A DNA stretch of 64,000 nucleotides from Lentinus brumalis (taxonomy: Eukaryota; Basidiomycota; Agaricomycetes; Polyporales; Polyporaceae). Under the pieces are notes generated by a model. It ran no database searches. It was not told where the DNA came from and saw only the letters and a list, made by a program, of their open reading frames with translations. The stretch covers positions 1 to 64,000 of the forward strand of contig MARA01000030.1 in the NCBI GenBank assembly GCA_001792895.1. Reading direction: 5' to 3'. A program made the translations under genes and the position numbers. Below, piece by piece: positions 27,870-39,433 of this stretch (within the stretch, counting starts at the first letter, position 1; every line of letters begins with the position of its first letter).

Positions 27870-30270
27870 GTTCTCTGGTGTTGTTCGCATTCGTCGTGCG
27901 GTCACGATCGTGAAGACGTCACAGTCTCCGCTTAGAATCACGATGTCGAGTAGCTCAGGCGGGTTCGCGGTGGTGTTTGAGACGACCCAGAGCAAGTTCG
28001 AGAAGAGTAGATGTATCCTGATCTATCCTGATCTATCCTGATGGTCAAGAGCAAGTCGCATAAGCGCCTGAGTCGGCCTGCGATGTTACGCGCCGCTTTT
28101 GATTTCGCACCACAATCTCCTTATGACTTGAAGTCCGTGGTTGGCAGTACCCGTCGATACAGTTATACTGTGGTCCTTCTACACCCCGGTCCCCGCTGAT
28201 CAACCACTAACTGGCCGCCTAGGTCCACCCATCGGCACGAAGGCCAGTTCTTTTTTGCTGGCAAGCAGAGCTCCGTCTACTTGTAGGTAGTCTCACTCGC
28301 TTGAATCACAGCGCCGCTAACCCGTGTTGCAGCGACTCGGGGGTCGGAGTTCTATACGCAGGTTGCTCGACGTCGATTGGTTCTGCCGATTCGCACCCGG
28401 CTCATACGCAGTCATTCAATTCTATGGAGTCGTCCTCTAAACTCTGGCTCAGGCGGATGTCGTCGGTGCCAAACGGCCGCGTCTCGTGTCCTCAGCGGCC
28501 GAATGATACTCCCAGATGGCAGCCGCTATCAGTGCGCTGATCTTATTACACCGCTGCAACTCCACAGACTCACTGGTCCTCCGTGCTGGATGATGTCTCG
28601 GAGTCTCCTGAGAATGAAGCCGTCCACATACGTTCAACTGGTCGTACATTAACGGTCCAGTGTCCGCTCGATCTCTCCATGATTATCCGGACTCTTTTGG
28701 CGTAAAACACCCTTCCCGAGCCAACGGCGAGTAGTGAAGCACATCTGACGACCCCCTCCGGACCGTGGGGACCCGTGGACGAACCTCTTACAGCATAAAT
28801 CATACGAGCGGTATCATCAGTGCACCGACGATTTCCCCTACTCCTACCGTGCTTGAGGCTAGTGTCCCGCTGCAGGACGTCCTGTGCGTGTCCCGCTCCT
28901 TTTCCTAAGCCTCGTTACTTACGCTCCTGGCGCTGACCTTCTCCGCAGATGGCTTGTTACGCTGCGTCCGCGCGTTGCATCCTGTACACCACGAGTCGAA
29001 TTCTGCCGCTCCCGGACGCGCCCGTGTGTCGTTTGGGATGACAAGTATTAGCTCTCGTGCCCTTTGAGCCGATGGTCGGACTCCTCACTTTGCGCCCAGT
29101 CTCCGGTCATTGCGCTGCATTCACTTTCCCATCACCCTCTTCTGCTGCTTCTCTATCAGCGGCCTCGCGAATTGCCTCCGTGCTGGGACGAGGTCTCCCT
29201 GACGTCGAACGTTCACGGCGTGGGTTGGCAGGCACGCATCTCCGGGAGCCTTGCATCTCTGGACCGGGTCTGCATCCGGCCGGTCCTCGTTCTGCATTTG
29301 GCTCGCGGAGAAGAACCGAGGATGTTAGGGCGGTGCCGGTGCGGGGTATGTGTTGAGCTTGTTTCCCCAGGGAAGAGTTGTTGACGGACAGTTAGGCTTT
29401 CGGTGTCCCTCTTCGAGCCCAGAATAGGTCGAATAAGGACACGCCTCGGGATGGAAAGACGGCATTAGTGCACAATTCCCGCAGCGTTGCGGACACGGCG
29501 TGGTTTGTCCCCGGATCAACCATCTCGCCCCGCATTCGTTCCTCCATGGATGATCCGTGTATCTTCGCCCTCCACTCCACCTCTCCAAGACTGTCTTTCC
29601 CGATCTGTTCCGAGCGATCTCTCTCGGATATACTGATGCCTCAAGGTACTCTCGCTATACGAACAGCCTCCGAATCGGTCAACAGCTGCAGTGATGTCAA
29701 GCTCAGTCAGGCGGTGAGCACCCATCTCCGAAGCATCGGGTTTGAATTGACAGGGCGAGCTTGGCAGAAGACTTCTGCGGCTAACGGCGAAATACAGACA
29801 CGCCTCGTCTATCAAGTCGGCCATGCGACTCACCTCCGCTCATGACCGCGCGCCGCGGACTTTCCCGGCGACATACGCTTCCCGCGACCAACGCACATTC
29901 GGATATCCGCCAGAGGAACATGGCTCTCGTGATATTGTCCTCAATACGGTGTTCGTATGCAGAAAGGTATGCGCTCGACAGGTTTTTCCCGGGACCGACC
30001 GTAATTGACGCGATTAGCTTCACTTCGAGGTGCGAAACAGTGTCGCGTTCAAGCTCAGAGGTTCGTAGCACCAAAGCCAGAATCTTCAAACGCGGTTCAA
30101 AAGTCCGGATTATCTGTCCGTCATGTGCGGCTTCGCCTCGCCCGCCGAATACAATCACATACCGAGGTTCTCCAGCGGTTTATTCTGCTCTGGAGCACCA
30201 GCCATGCAACACCGCGGACGCCTGGACTTCTCGACGCTCGGAGCGCGAGCCTCGAGTAGGAGAACGTGCT
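27870..30270. other. Intergenic stretch without a supported gene
   Basis: Contains three direct copies of CTATCCTGAT at 28013-28041 and many short ORFs on both strands, none showing a recognisable domain, conserved splice structure or similarity to other genes in the window. Some places have intron-like signals (GTAGGTAG near 28284), so a degraded gene is possible. Nothing can be supported. Confidence 0.5.
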
Positions 30271-30279
30271 AGGCGAGGG

Positions 30280-30286
30280 TATAAAG
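30280..30286 (+). promoter_or_regulatory. TATA box of the DUF1996 gene
   Basis: TATAAAG lies 85 bp upstream of the ATG at 30371, with no ATG between them, a normal position for a core promoter in fungi. It fits a strongly inducible secreted-protein gene. Confidence 0.6.
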
Positions 30287-30370
30287 AGCTCAAAATCGAC
30301 CAGACTCGAGCTCTTCGTCGTACTCTGCTCGCGCTTCGGTACGCTCTAGGATCGCTCCTGCGTCTTCCAG

Positions 30371-32598
30371 ATGTGGTCGGCTCTCCTCGCTCTCGCCCTC
30401 GCGGCTACGAAGGCCCATGCACTCCTTCGCTTCCCTTGCGCCCAGCTCACGGTCGTGCGCTCAGACCCGTACGTCTCTGTCGAATGGATTCCCGCATGCG
30501 CATGCGCTGACTGGAAGTTCGACGCCAGGCTGATCAACCCCGGCACCGTCGGAGCTCACCTCCACCAGGTACGCACACGACTCCTTCGTAGTATCACTTC
30601 ACCTGACTCATCTCGCAGGTCGTCGGCGGGGTAAGTACCCCCGGAGGTCGGAGAGAGATGATGTACTGACTCGACGTGCGGACACACATTCGCACTGTAG
30701 GACAGGTATGTCTGTTCTTTATTTCAGTGTCTATCAATTCTCTGAAGCGTAGACAGCTTCGACTTCTCGATGCCGAACGGCTTGGACCTACAGGCCGCGT
30801 CCAAGTGCAGTTCTTGCTCGGTCTTGGAGAACAAGTCGAACTACTGGACCCCGACTCTCTACTACCAGTCTCCAACCAACGGTACTTTCACTCGGGTACG
30901 TCGTCGCCTTTTCCACATATTTTACAACCGGAACCCCGTTGAACACGCCGCTCGATCGCAGGTTGCTCAGTATTCCGGTCCCCTCACCGGGAACCCCAAT
31001 GCCGGCATGGTCGTGTACTACACCCAGATCGGCAACGTGACGTCGTTCCCCAAGGTGAGTTCCGCGTTCATTGAGAGTCCAAGTTGTCGAATATCAGTCT
31101 GAGGGACATCGTAGGGCTTCCGCATGGTCGCCGGTGATCCCTTCCTCCGCTCATACGACGCGAGCATCGATGACTCCCGCTCGATTCTCTTCCGCTGCCT
31201 TCAAGCAAAGGATGCTTCCGGGAACGGCCCAGACACGCACAACCTCCCGACGACAGCGTGCCCCGGTGGTATTCGCTCCCAGATCAACTTCCCGACCTGT
31301 TGGGACGGCAAGAACGTCGACTCAGCGAACCACCGTGTACGTGCCTTGCTCCGATCCACTTCGCGAGTATGCTCATGTCCATACACAGGACCACGTCGCA
31401 TACGCAATCAACGCGAGCTTCGGGAACTTCGGGATCGGCTGCCCCTCTACGCACCCCGTGACGCTTCCGCTCCTCTACCTCGAGACGTACTGGGACACCA
31501 CTCCGTTCAACTCCGGCTGGGCGAACGGAAAGCAGCCGTTCGTGTGGAGCATGGGTGATCCGTGAGTGTCATAACTACTCTCGGCTCTTTCCTCCTCGGA
31601 CTCACGCACACTCGTAGCACCGGGTACGGATACCATGCGGACTACATGATGGGCTGGCCCGAGGACACGCTCAAGCAGGCTATGGCGCAGTGCACGGACT
31701 ACGGAGGACAGATCTCCTCCTGCCCCGTTCTCCACACCCGCTCGGAGCAGGACATGAACGATTGCGCCGTCCCGGCCCGTGTCGACGAGGTCGTCGATGG
31801 ATGTGAGCGCACCCATATTCTCCCGAGTTCGCATCACTGAAACGATCTCTAGGGCTCACGGAGCTCCCGGGCTGCAACCCTGTCCAGCCTGGTCCTGCAC
31901 GCGCGACTCCAGTCTCGGGCTGTGGCGCTCCAACGACGACCGAGCCAGTCACCAAGGTGAGCTTCCTCAAGGCGATCGACGGCTGGCAGGCAGTCGGATG
32001 TGCGGCGGAGCCTGCCGGCACGTCCCTCCTCACCGGCGGCACGACAACTGGTGGCGGGATGACAATCGAGAAATGCCTCAACACTTGCGCGACGAAGGGG
32101 TTCAAATTCGCGGGCTTGAAGAACAAGAATGTGTGCTCGTGCGGCAGCTCTTTCGATACAAGCAAGGTATCGTCCAACTACGCTTGCAACCTCGTCTGCG
32201 AGGGCGATCCGTCTGGTGCGTGCCGCCCTTGAGTGGCGTTGCCTATTGTCTTTTGACGGGACGGTTGTCAGAGTTCTGCGGTGCCGCGAACCGTCTTGCG
32301 GTGTACAACGGCGGTACCCCCGTGTCTGTCCCGCCATCGCAGTCCTCGACGGTCTCGTCGCCCGCTCCGACTGGCGGCCAACCCATCGCGAAGTACGGCC
32401 AGTGCGGTGGACAGGGTGTAAGTACTCTAGCCGAGTTCGCGCGTGCGTCCGTGCTGACTCGCGCTCACAGTGGACCGGGAGCACTACCTGCGCCGCCGGC
32501 ACGACTTGCCAGAAACTGAACGACTAGTGAGTACACACCGCCCTTTGCTTTTCGATTGGTGCTGAGCATTTCTCTTCAGCTACTCCCAGTGTTTGTAG
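30371..32598 (+). CDS. Secreted DUF1996-WSC-CBM1 protein
   Basis: Exons: 30371-30568, 30619-30630, 30701-30705, 30757-30895, 30962-31054, 31115-31336, 31389-31561, 31618-31802, 31853-32215, 32272-32417, 32471-32526, 32580-32598. A signal peptide (MWSALLALALAATKAHA) precedes DUF1996, which starts LLRFPCAQLTVVRSDP and contains GAHLHQVVGG, YWTPTLYYQS, GFRMVAGDP, FPTCWDGKNVDS and YGYHADYMMGW. After a short linker comes a WSC domain (TIEKCLNTCATKGFKFAGLK, NVCSCGSSF) and a Ser/Thr/Pro linker. The end is a fungal cellulose-binding CBM1 (YGQCGGQGWTGSTTCAAGTT, then NDYYSQCL). All joins keep frame. Two very small exons (12 and 5 nt) are needed to give the conserved HLHQ-VVGG-DSFDFSMPNG run. The protein is expected outside the cell, bound to cellulose. 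The catalytic role of DUF1996 is not settled; the CBM1 suggests plant-biomass decay. Confidence 0.92.
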
Positions 32599-32934
32599 AG
32601 TACCGAACGCGTTGCGCGCTGCAACGATCGCGACGCGAGGAGGGTTAAGTGGTGTTTGGCACACGCGCACTGCACACGTCTCACCTCCTACAATAAACGA
32701 ACGAGTTGAAATGTATCGGCTATGCTTGAGCTCTCCGAATGTACTTGTTGCCTTTCTTCTGTAGCGGTGGCCTGCGGTGGTGGTAGAACAAGTCAAGAAC
32801 AAGTCGGACTGCTGGCGCTTGTGCAAGACGCGTCTTTGCTTCCGTCCACCATCTCGCTGTTCCACCTGTCCCCGGTCTACGCCCCTCCGTCCTATACGCA
32901 CTACTCTTCGTACTACTCTTTGAAGCCTTAAAGG

Positions 32935-34633
32935 ATGCCAAGTGACCTAGACAAGTTCGTCCTCGTCTCCTTCGCGGTCCCGTGCTCGCGCCTCAGCTCC
33001 TACGCGCGCCGGCAGACAGATCGAGCAACTTCTCCGCTGCGAGCCCATCTCTGAAGAACAAGTAAAACGACTATGCATGAAAGCTCGTGAGATCTTAATA
33101 GAGGAAGCAAATGTACAGACCGTAGATTCCCCCGTGACAGTGAGTATTTCTTTTGCACGCGTGTCTGCGGGGACGAACAAGTGAATGACATAGGACGCGA
33201 GATATGCGGAGACATACACGGGCAATTCTGGGACATGATGGAGCTCTTCAAGGTCGGAGGACCTTGTCCGGAGACAAACTATCTCTTCATGGGTACGTAC
33301 AGCTCGCGCGAGGTCCGTTTTCGCCCTAACGCACTCGCTGCAGGCGACTTCGTCGACCGAGGGTTCTACAGCGTTGAAACATTCCTCCTCCTCCTCGCTC
33401 TCAAAGTCCGCTACCCCGAACGTATGACCCTCATCCGCGGCAACCACGAGTCACGACAAATCACGCAAGTATACGGCTTCTATGACGAGTGCCAGAGGAA
33501 GTACGGGAGCAGTAACGTCTGGCGGTGGTGTTGCGAGGTCTTCGACTACCTCGCCCTCGGGGCGATCGTAGACGGGAGGGTATTCTGCGTACACGGAGGG
33601 CTGAGTCCGAGTCTGCAGGGCATTGACCAGGTGCGTACTCGCATTATTTGTTTGCCCCGGCCCTATGTCAAGCCGAGTACGTGCAGATACGAACGATCGA
33701 CAGGAAACAAGAGGTTCCCCATGACGGTGCCATGTGCGACCTACTATGGTCAGATCCTGATGGTGAGTTCTTCTCGTTGCACTATCCCGTATGGCCTGCT
33801 CGTCTTCGTCTCTGCGAGCATGGGACCACTCCGACATCATTCATCTCTCCGCGCGTGCACTGCGCTCCATACCTGAGCTCGTGCCTGCTTTCGACGTGCC
33901 CTCTTCGTCGGCCGAGCCTAGCTGGTCCTCGTCAGCGTGCAGCGGCAGACTGGCATCTCAGATCCTCGTTAAGACAACACTACTCCTCTATCCCTTCGGG
34001 CTTGTCTGTCGCACTCCGCTCGCATACTCACCACGCTTCTCTAGACATCACCGGCTGGGGCCTCTCACCGCGCGGCGCAGGCTACCTCTTCGGCGCAGAC
34101 ATCACAAAGATGTTCGCGCACCGCAACGGCATCGACCTCATCGCCCGCGCACACCAGCTCGCCATGGAGGGCTACAAACTCATGTTCGACCGGACGATCG
34201 TCACCGTCTGGAGCGCGCCAAACTACTGCTATCGGTGCGTCCTCCTTCCTCATTCCGTTACCCTCTTCGTCTCTCCTCCCTCGCTGTCCCACTGTCCCGG
34301 AGACTCGATGCTCGCTACTCCCCGGCCGCCAAAGTGCCGTTCTCTATTCTCTGTTCGCCGTGCGCCACCTCCCGCTCTATCTCCCCGGCTCCGTAGCGTT
34401 GGCGACAGCATTGACAGAACGCTATTCATCTTCAGGTGTGGGAACGTCGCGTCGATATTGGAGCTGGACGAGTACCTGGCTCAGGAATACAAGGTGTTCC
34501 AGCACGCACCTTCGGTATGGAACTTCCCTCTCGTCACTACTCGCGTACTGCACACTCACCGAGCGAACTCGTTGCCTTACAGGACGTGCGCTCAATACCA
34601 GCCAAACGTCCGCCCGCGGACTATTTCCTGTGA
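32935..34633 (+). CDS. PPH3 (PPP4C): Serine/threonine phosphatase PP4 catalytic subunit
   Basis: PP2A-family metallophosphatase acting in DNA-damage recovery and checkpoint control in other eukaryotes. Exons: 32935-32954, 33016-33139, 33202-33292, 33344-33630, 33687-33772, 34045-34234, 34436-34514, 34583-34633. Metal and phosphate ligands are intact: [21 protein letters not shown], and the H of RAHQ. PP4 is preferred over PP2A or PP6 because of MPSDLDKQIEQL at the start, [35 protein letters not shown] and LLWSDPDDITGWG. The C-terminus is PADYFL, with the terminal Leu that is carboxymethylated in this family. About 308 residues, the usual length. Two introns are unusually long for this locus (272 and 201 nt). 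The Ser-Pro region seen in some unspliced frames is intronic. Confidence 0.93.
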
Positions 34634-35186
34634 TTTGCAGCCCTGGAGATAGACTCGCTTATTCGGCCTTCGCGGCGAGGAGACGTCATGGATCATCCCG
34701 TCGTGCCTGTTACATACGCATTGCGCGGTTTGCGCTCGGTGCTGTTGACGATGCTGTTGTACCCTGTTGTAGCCCTACTAATCCGATTTGCCCTGACGCG
34801 ACCGAGGGACAAACGTCAACGATCGGCAGCCAGAGCTTGTTGAAAATTCTCCCGACCGTCTAGCTGCGCGTACGACGCTAACCCTTGCGAACGGGTTCTT
34901 ATAGGTAGTCTAAAAGAGTATGATTGCTGTACGAATACAACGTATTGGGGTGTACGTCGCAGTGTGATGGGTTGTGAGGATGTATCTAGATATGCAAATC
35001 TCGGCGTACAGGAGAGCGTGAGGCTGAGGCTGAGGCTAATGCTACGAAAACACGGATGGAGGGAGAGGAGGCTGCTGCTACAGGGTCCGTGGGGGGATGC
35101 TCGAAGCTGTCGATGTCGTACACGTACACAGGAACGCCGGGTCGTAACTTGTTGCAAGGCACGCGCAGCACGCCGCGCGCGCGCGT

Positions 35187-37981
35187 TTACGTCTTGGTCT
35201 TGCTCGTCGTCTTGCTGAACAGCTTCGCCTTCTCGAGCGCGCTCATACCTGCAGAACGGAAAGACGAATCAGTACAAGGCGACACGCAAGAGGGAGAGGA
35301 AGGGGGACGCACTGTTCTTGACGAGGAGCTTCTTGTAGTCGACGATCGTGATGTCCTCCTTTGTCAAGTTCTTGATCTTGCGGTCCTTGACCTCCCACAG
35401 CTCCTCGGCGACCTGCGAGATCAGACCTGCACGCCGCACACACATGTCGCTCGTTAGCGAAACTCTGGCACGCGTGCCTGGACACGGCGACGAGCGAGAA
35501 AGGGGACTTACGGAAGTCGTGCGAGACGATGACCACACCGCCCTCGTACTCCTTGATCGCACGTGCGAGCGCGTCGATGGACGCCATGTCCAAGTGGTTC
35601 GTCGGCTCGTCCAGCAGCAGGATGTGCGGGTGCTCCATCGCGAGCTGTGCGAACACGACCCTGCACACGCACACAACACGCCCCGAAGAAGTCGAAGAAG
35701 GCTTTGTCAGCTCCAACTCTCACCGCGCGCGACAGCAAACGAGAAGCACACACCGGTTCCGCAGACCGTCCGAGAGCTGCTTGATGGGCGAGGTCTGGTG
35801 CGCACCCGTGAGACCAAACCGGCCGAGCTGCGCGCGCCACGCCTGGATGTCCTTGTCCGGGTACTTCTCGTAGTAGAGCGACTGCAGATGCTCGATCGGC
35901 GACTTGTCGTATGGCAGCTGGTCCGCCGAGTGCTGCGAGTACTTCGCGAGCTTCAGGCCGACGTGCCGCGAGATCGTGCCCTCGGTCGGCTGCAGCGCGC
36001 CCGTGATCAGGTTCAGCAGCGTCGACTTGCCCGTGCCGTTCTGCCCGACGATGGCGACGCGCGAGTCCATGCTGTGTGTCAGCGGGCGTCAGTGTCGGTC
36101 CCAAGCACACGGAGAAGAAGAGAAGCGCGAGGGGCTGGGAAGAACGAGTACGCACTCGATACCGAAAGAGAGGTGCTGGTAGAGGTAGTCTTCGGGCTTC
36201 CCAGAGTAGGAGAACGCGACGTCGTCGAAGGCGAGGATGGGCGGCGGGAGCTTCGAGACGTCCTCGAAGTTGAAGCGGAGCGGCTTCGTCATCTCGATCT
36301 TCTCGACGAGCCCGGCCGCCTCCATCTTGTCGATGATCTTCTGCTTCGACTTCGCTTGCTTAACGAGGTTAGCGTATGTACCGGCCGACGCGATGAACCT
36401 GGGAACGCGGGGTGGGTGAGCACAAGGTCAGGGTCGGTCAGGGTCGCACGGGGCCAGGAACGCCAGGCAGACAAACAACGGCACCACAGTGCACAACAGA
36501 ACACGACCGCAGAACACACGAAGACAGCCGATGTCAAACACCGACCGCTTCGCCTGCATGGAACGACATGCGAAATGAAGAAGAGGACGGAAGGGGACGT
36601 ACTTCTTGATGTGGGCGATCTCCTCCTGCTGCTTGTTGTACGCCTTGAGCTGGTTGACCTCGTTCTCGGCCTTGGTCCGGACGTACGTCGAGTAGTTACC
36701 ACCGTAGTAGACGAGCTTCTTCTTCGACGTCAGGTCCATGATGTTCGTGCAGATGCTGTCCATGAAGTCCTGCGAGTGCGACGTGATGACCAAGATGTGG
36801 TTGTACATCGACAGGTACGCCTCCAACCACACGACGGCCTCCAAGTCCAAGTGGTTCGTCGGCTCGTCAAGGAGGAGGAGATGCGGCTTCACGAACAGAG
36901 CGCGCGCAAGCGCAACACGCATCCGCCACCCACCGGACATGTCCTTCGTCGGCTTGCGCATCATCGTCTGCGAGAAACCGAGACCGTGGAGGATGGAGCC
37001 AGCCTTGGCCTCGAACGTGTTCGGGTCCATCTCCTCGAGCTCCTCGTACAGGTGGTCGAGCGCGACCTCGTCGACGTCGTCCGCAACGGAGAGGTCCTCG
37101 ATGCGCTGCTCGAGCTTGGCGACCTTCTCCTTGGCGGAGGCGACGATGTAGTCGATCGCGTTCACGTCCGACGGCTCGGCCTCGCCGCGGACGAGGTAGA
37201 TGTCGATGTGCTCGGGGATGTCAATGTCGCGCTCCGCAATCGATTGCAGGAACGTCGACTGCAGGCGGGAAGTGGTCGCGTGAGGACGGAGAGGACAACC
37301 TATGCCAGACTGGACTACGCACCTTGCCGGAGCCGTTCTCGCCGAGGAGACCATACCGTTGTCCGTAGTTGAGCGAGACCTCCGCACCCTCGATGAGTAA
37401 CCGGCCGTGGAACGAAAGCGTGTACTGATCGATCTTGATATCTCGTCCCTTCGGGTCGGAGACGAGGACGCCTGCAGCACTCCTGTAGACGACGCACGCA
37501 AGTCAGCTACGCGTACACACGCATTCCGCATTCCGCAAGGTAAACAACGGCTTGTAAGCCACCAGTCGGAGCGAAGCCGGGTCTGGCGGGGGACAAGCCA
37601 GACCGACGCCCGTGGCGGCTGAAAACTGTCTCGGCCGCAGCCTATGCAGAGAGCACCAGCAAGACCCCTCCCTCCAACAGCCCAACGAAAGCCATGTCGC
37701 CCTTCCTCCAAGCACACGCCGGCCGGACGCAGGAGCACACCGAAAGTAAGACAGAGAACGCACCGATCAGTTGCAATCTGCAGCTTCGCCATCGCGCTCA
37801 AGTCCTCCTGGCTCGTCGCCGCAGACGTATTCGTCAGCGGCGTATTCGCCGAGCTCCCATTCACAGAGCCCGTCGGCGTAGACGTCCCCGTCGTCGTCGA
37901 CGCATCCCCGCCCTTCACTTTCGCAGACTGCTTCGCCGCCTTCTCGGCGAGCCGCTTTTGTTTTGATGCAGAGGGTGCCAT
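35187..37981 (-). CDS. ARB1: ABC-F ATPase, ARB1/ABCF2 type
   Basis: Soluble twin-ATPase of ribosome biogenesis; the yeast protein is essential and shuttles between nucleus and cytosol. Exons from the start: 37981-37764, 37482-37323, 37258-36603, 36398-36156, 36071-35754, 35660-35512, 35426-35313, 35248-35187. A basic Ser/Thr-rich N-terminus ([20 protein letters not shown]) leads to ABC domain 1 with Walker [13 protein letters not shown], signature [16 protein letters not shown] and Walker [13 protein letters not shown]. The linker is helical. Domain 2 has Walker [15 protein letters not shown], signature [13 protein letters not shown] and Walker [13 protein letters not shown], then [10 protein letters not shown]. 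The second signature is SDGLRN instead of the SGGQ-type, as in this subfamily. No membrane segment. The basic end is [12 protein letters not shown]. Introns 1 and 3 are long (281 and 204 nt). Complete and apparently functional. Confidence 0.94.
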
Positions 37982-37989
37982 GTTGTGCT

Positions 37990-39430
37990 GTCCTGGTCGT
38001 CTAGAGGTGTGGCGTGGTCGTGGGGTATGGACAAGCGCGAACGGAAAGAACGAAAGAGAAGGGGAAGGTGGATGGATGGATGAGGGAAGGGAGGGGGAGG
38101 AGGAGAATCGATGTGGTGCGGCGCATAAATTTCCGCTTAGATCATAGATCGCCTCCTGCCTTATCCGGAAGGCGTCCTGGTTCGTCGCTTATTCCGATTT
38201 CCCTCCGGCCACTCAGGTTTACGCCATTTGAACCACACGCCAAGGACTGTGGGTGTGTATGTCCATCATGGGTACGTCAACGGCACTGCACCACGCGAAC
38301 TCGCATTTGCCTCTAGGCCGGTCGCGAGCAGACGAAACTCGGACGGGGACTTTCGCGCGCTCAGGGTCCTCAGATACTAAGCACTTACCTGAGCTTCAGT
38401 CACACTTTCCTCAGCTGCATGCGTATCAGGCGAACGCCGTCGGTCGGCACAGAGTCGGCCATTCCGGGCCACACAAGCACCGTACGCATCAACACGACGC
38501 TCTATTAGTATAAGCTCTAGTACGACGAACACACAAGAAACAGCAAGGTAAGTACACTGATACACGACAAGCGATCCAGATCCGGGGATATATACACCAC
38601 CCACACGGTGACCAGCGAGAGGCGAGAGGCGAGATGCACAGAACGAACATGAAGGAGGGACGGAGCAATGTGGTATGTACGAGAAAGGGAATGTGTGAAA
38701 TGGTATGTACGAGAAACGGGAACTAACGCAAGGCAAAAGCGAGGGAGATCCGGGAGGCAGGACTAGCAACGACGGAGTAGTGTACGAGTACGTAGAGACG
38801 AGAGATGCGAGATGCGCGCGGCGATCCGGACCCGAGGCGATATTACTAGAGCATAGGCGGCATGCGCACGGAGAACATAGAACGGAGGGAAAGATGCACA
38901 GTGTGGGTGGACGGGGCGCGTGGGATGGTTATATAGGTGGTAGGTGCGTATGTAGGAGCGATCGAAACGTATACAGCGAACAAAAACACAAATCCGAGAG
39001 ATAAATATCCCGAGCGCAGCGCGGCGCAGCGCGCGCCCGGGAACTCGAGGGTACTAATATACTTCATGCACAGCGACAATGATGGGGATGGATGATGCGG
39101 GGGGATGGCGATGAGGAGGATGGCAGGGGATGTAGTAGTAGTAGTAGTAGTACGTAGAGTATGATTGCGATGCGAGACTGGATGATGATGGACAGCACGA
39201 TGGACATGAACAGACACAGACACAGAGGCGGGAGAAACAGTGCAAGGAAAAAGGAAAAAGACGAAGACGAATCGATACAGTCATGAATGCAGAGCGAAAA
39301 AAGGATGCATATTCTGCGCAGGACGGCGACGCACCACGGACAGAGCCAGCGTCGAGCGGGAGGCCCCAGGTGCGACGAGCGACGAGCGGCGGACAGCAAG
39401 AAACGAACGAGGTGCGGGCAGCAGAGCAAA
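37990..39430. other. Intergenic: ARB1 upstream region and downstream of the zinc-finger gene
   Basis: Holds the 5' flank of ARB1 and the 3' flank of the C2H2 gene. A trinucleotide run (TAG)n/(TAC)n lies at 39130-39152, and a duplicated AATGTGGTATGTACGAGAAA / AAATGGTATGTACGAGAAAC pair at 38668-38718. A small plus-strand ORF block is a shadow of the low-complexity zinc-finger gene. No gene supported. Confidence 0.6.
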
Positions 39431-39433
39431 CGC

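Noticed and set aside
33648..34652. Long plus-strand ORF running through PP4 introns
   Set aside because: The two long introns happen to be open in this frame; conserved PP4 residues join directly across them (SDPD-DITGWG and CYR-CGN).
35348..37372. Long plus-strand ORF (674 aa) across ARB1
   Set aside because: Antisense of the GC-rich ARB1 exons; the minus strand has two complete ABC domains with Walker motifs and proper introns.
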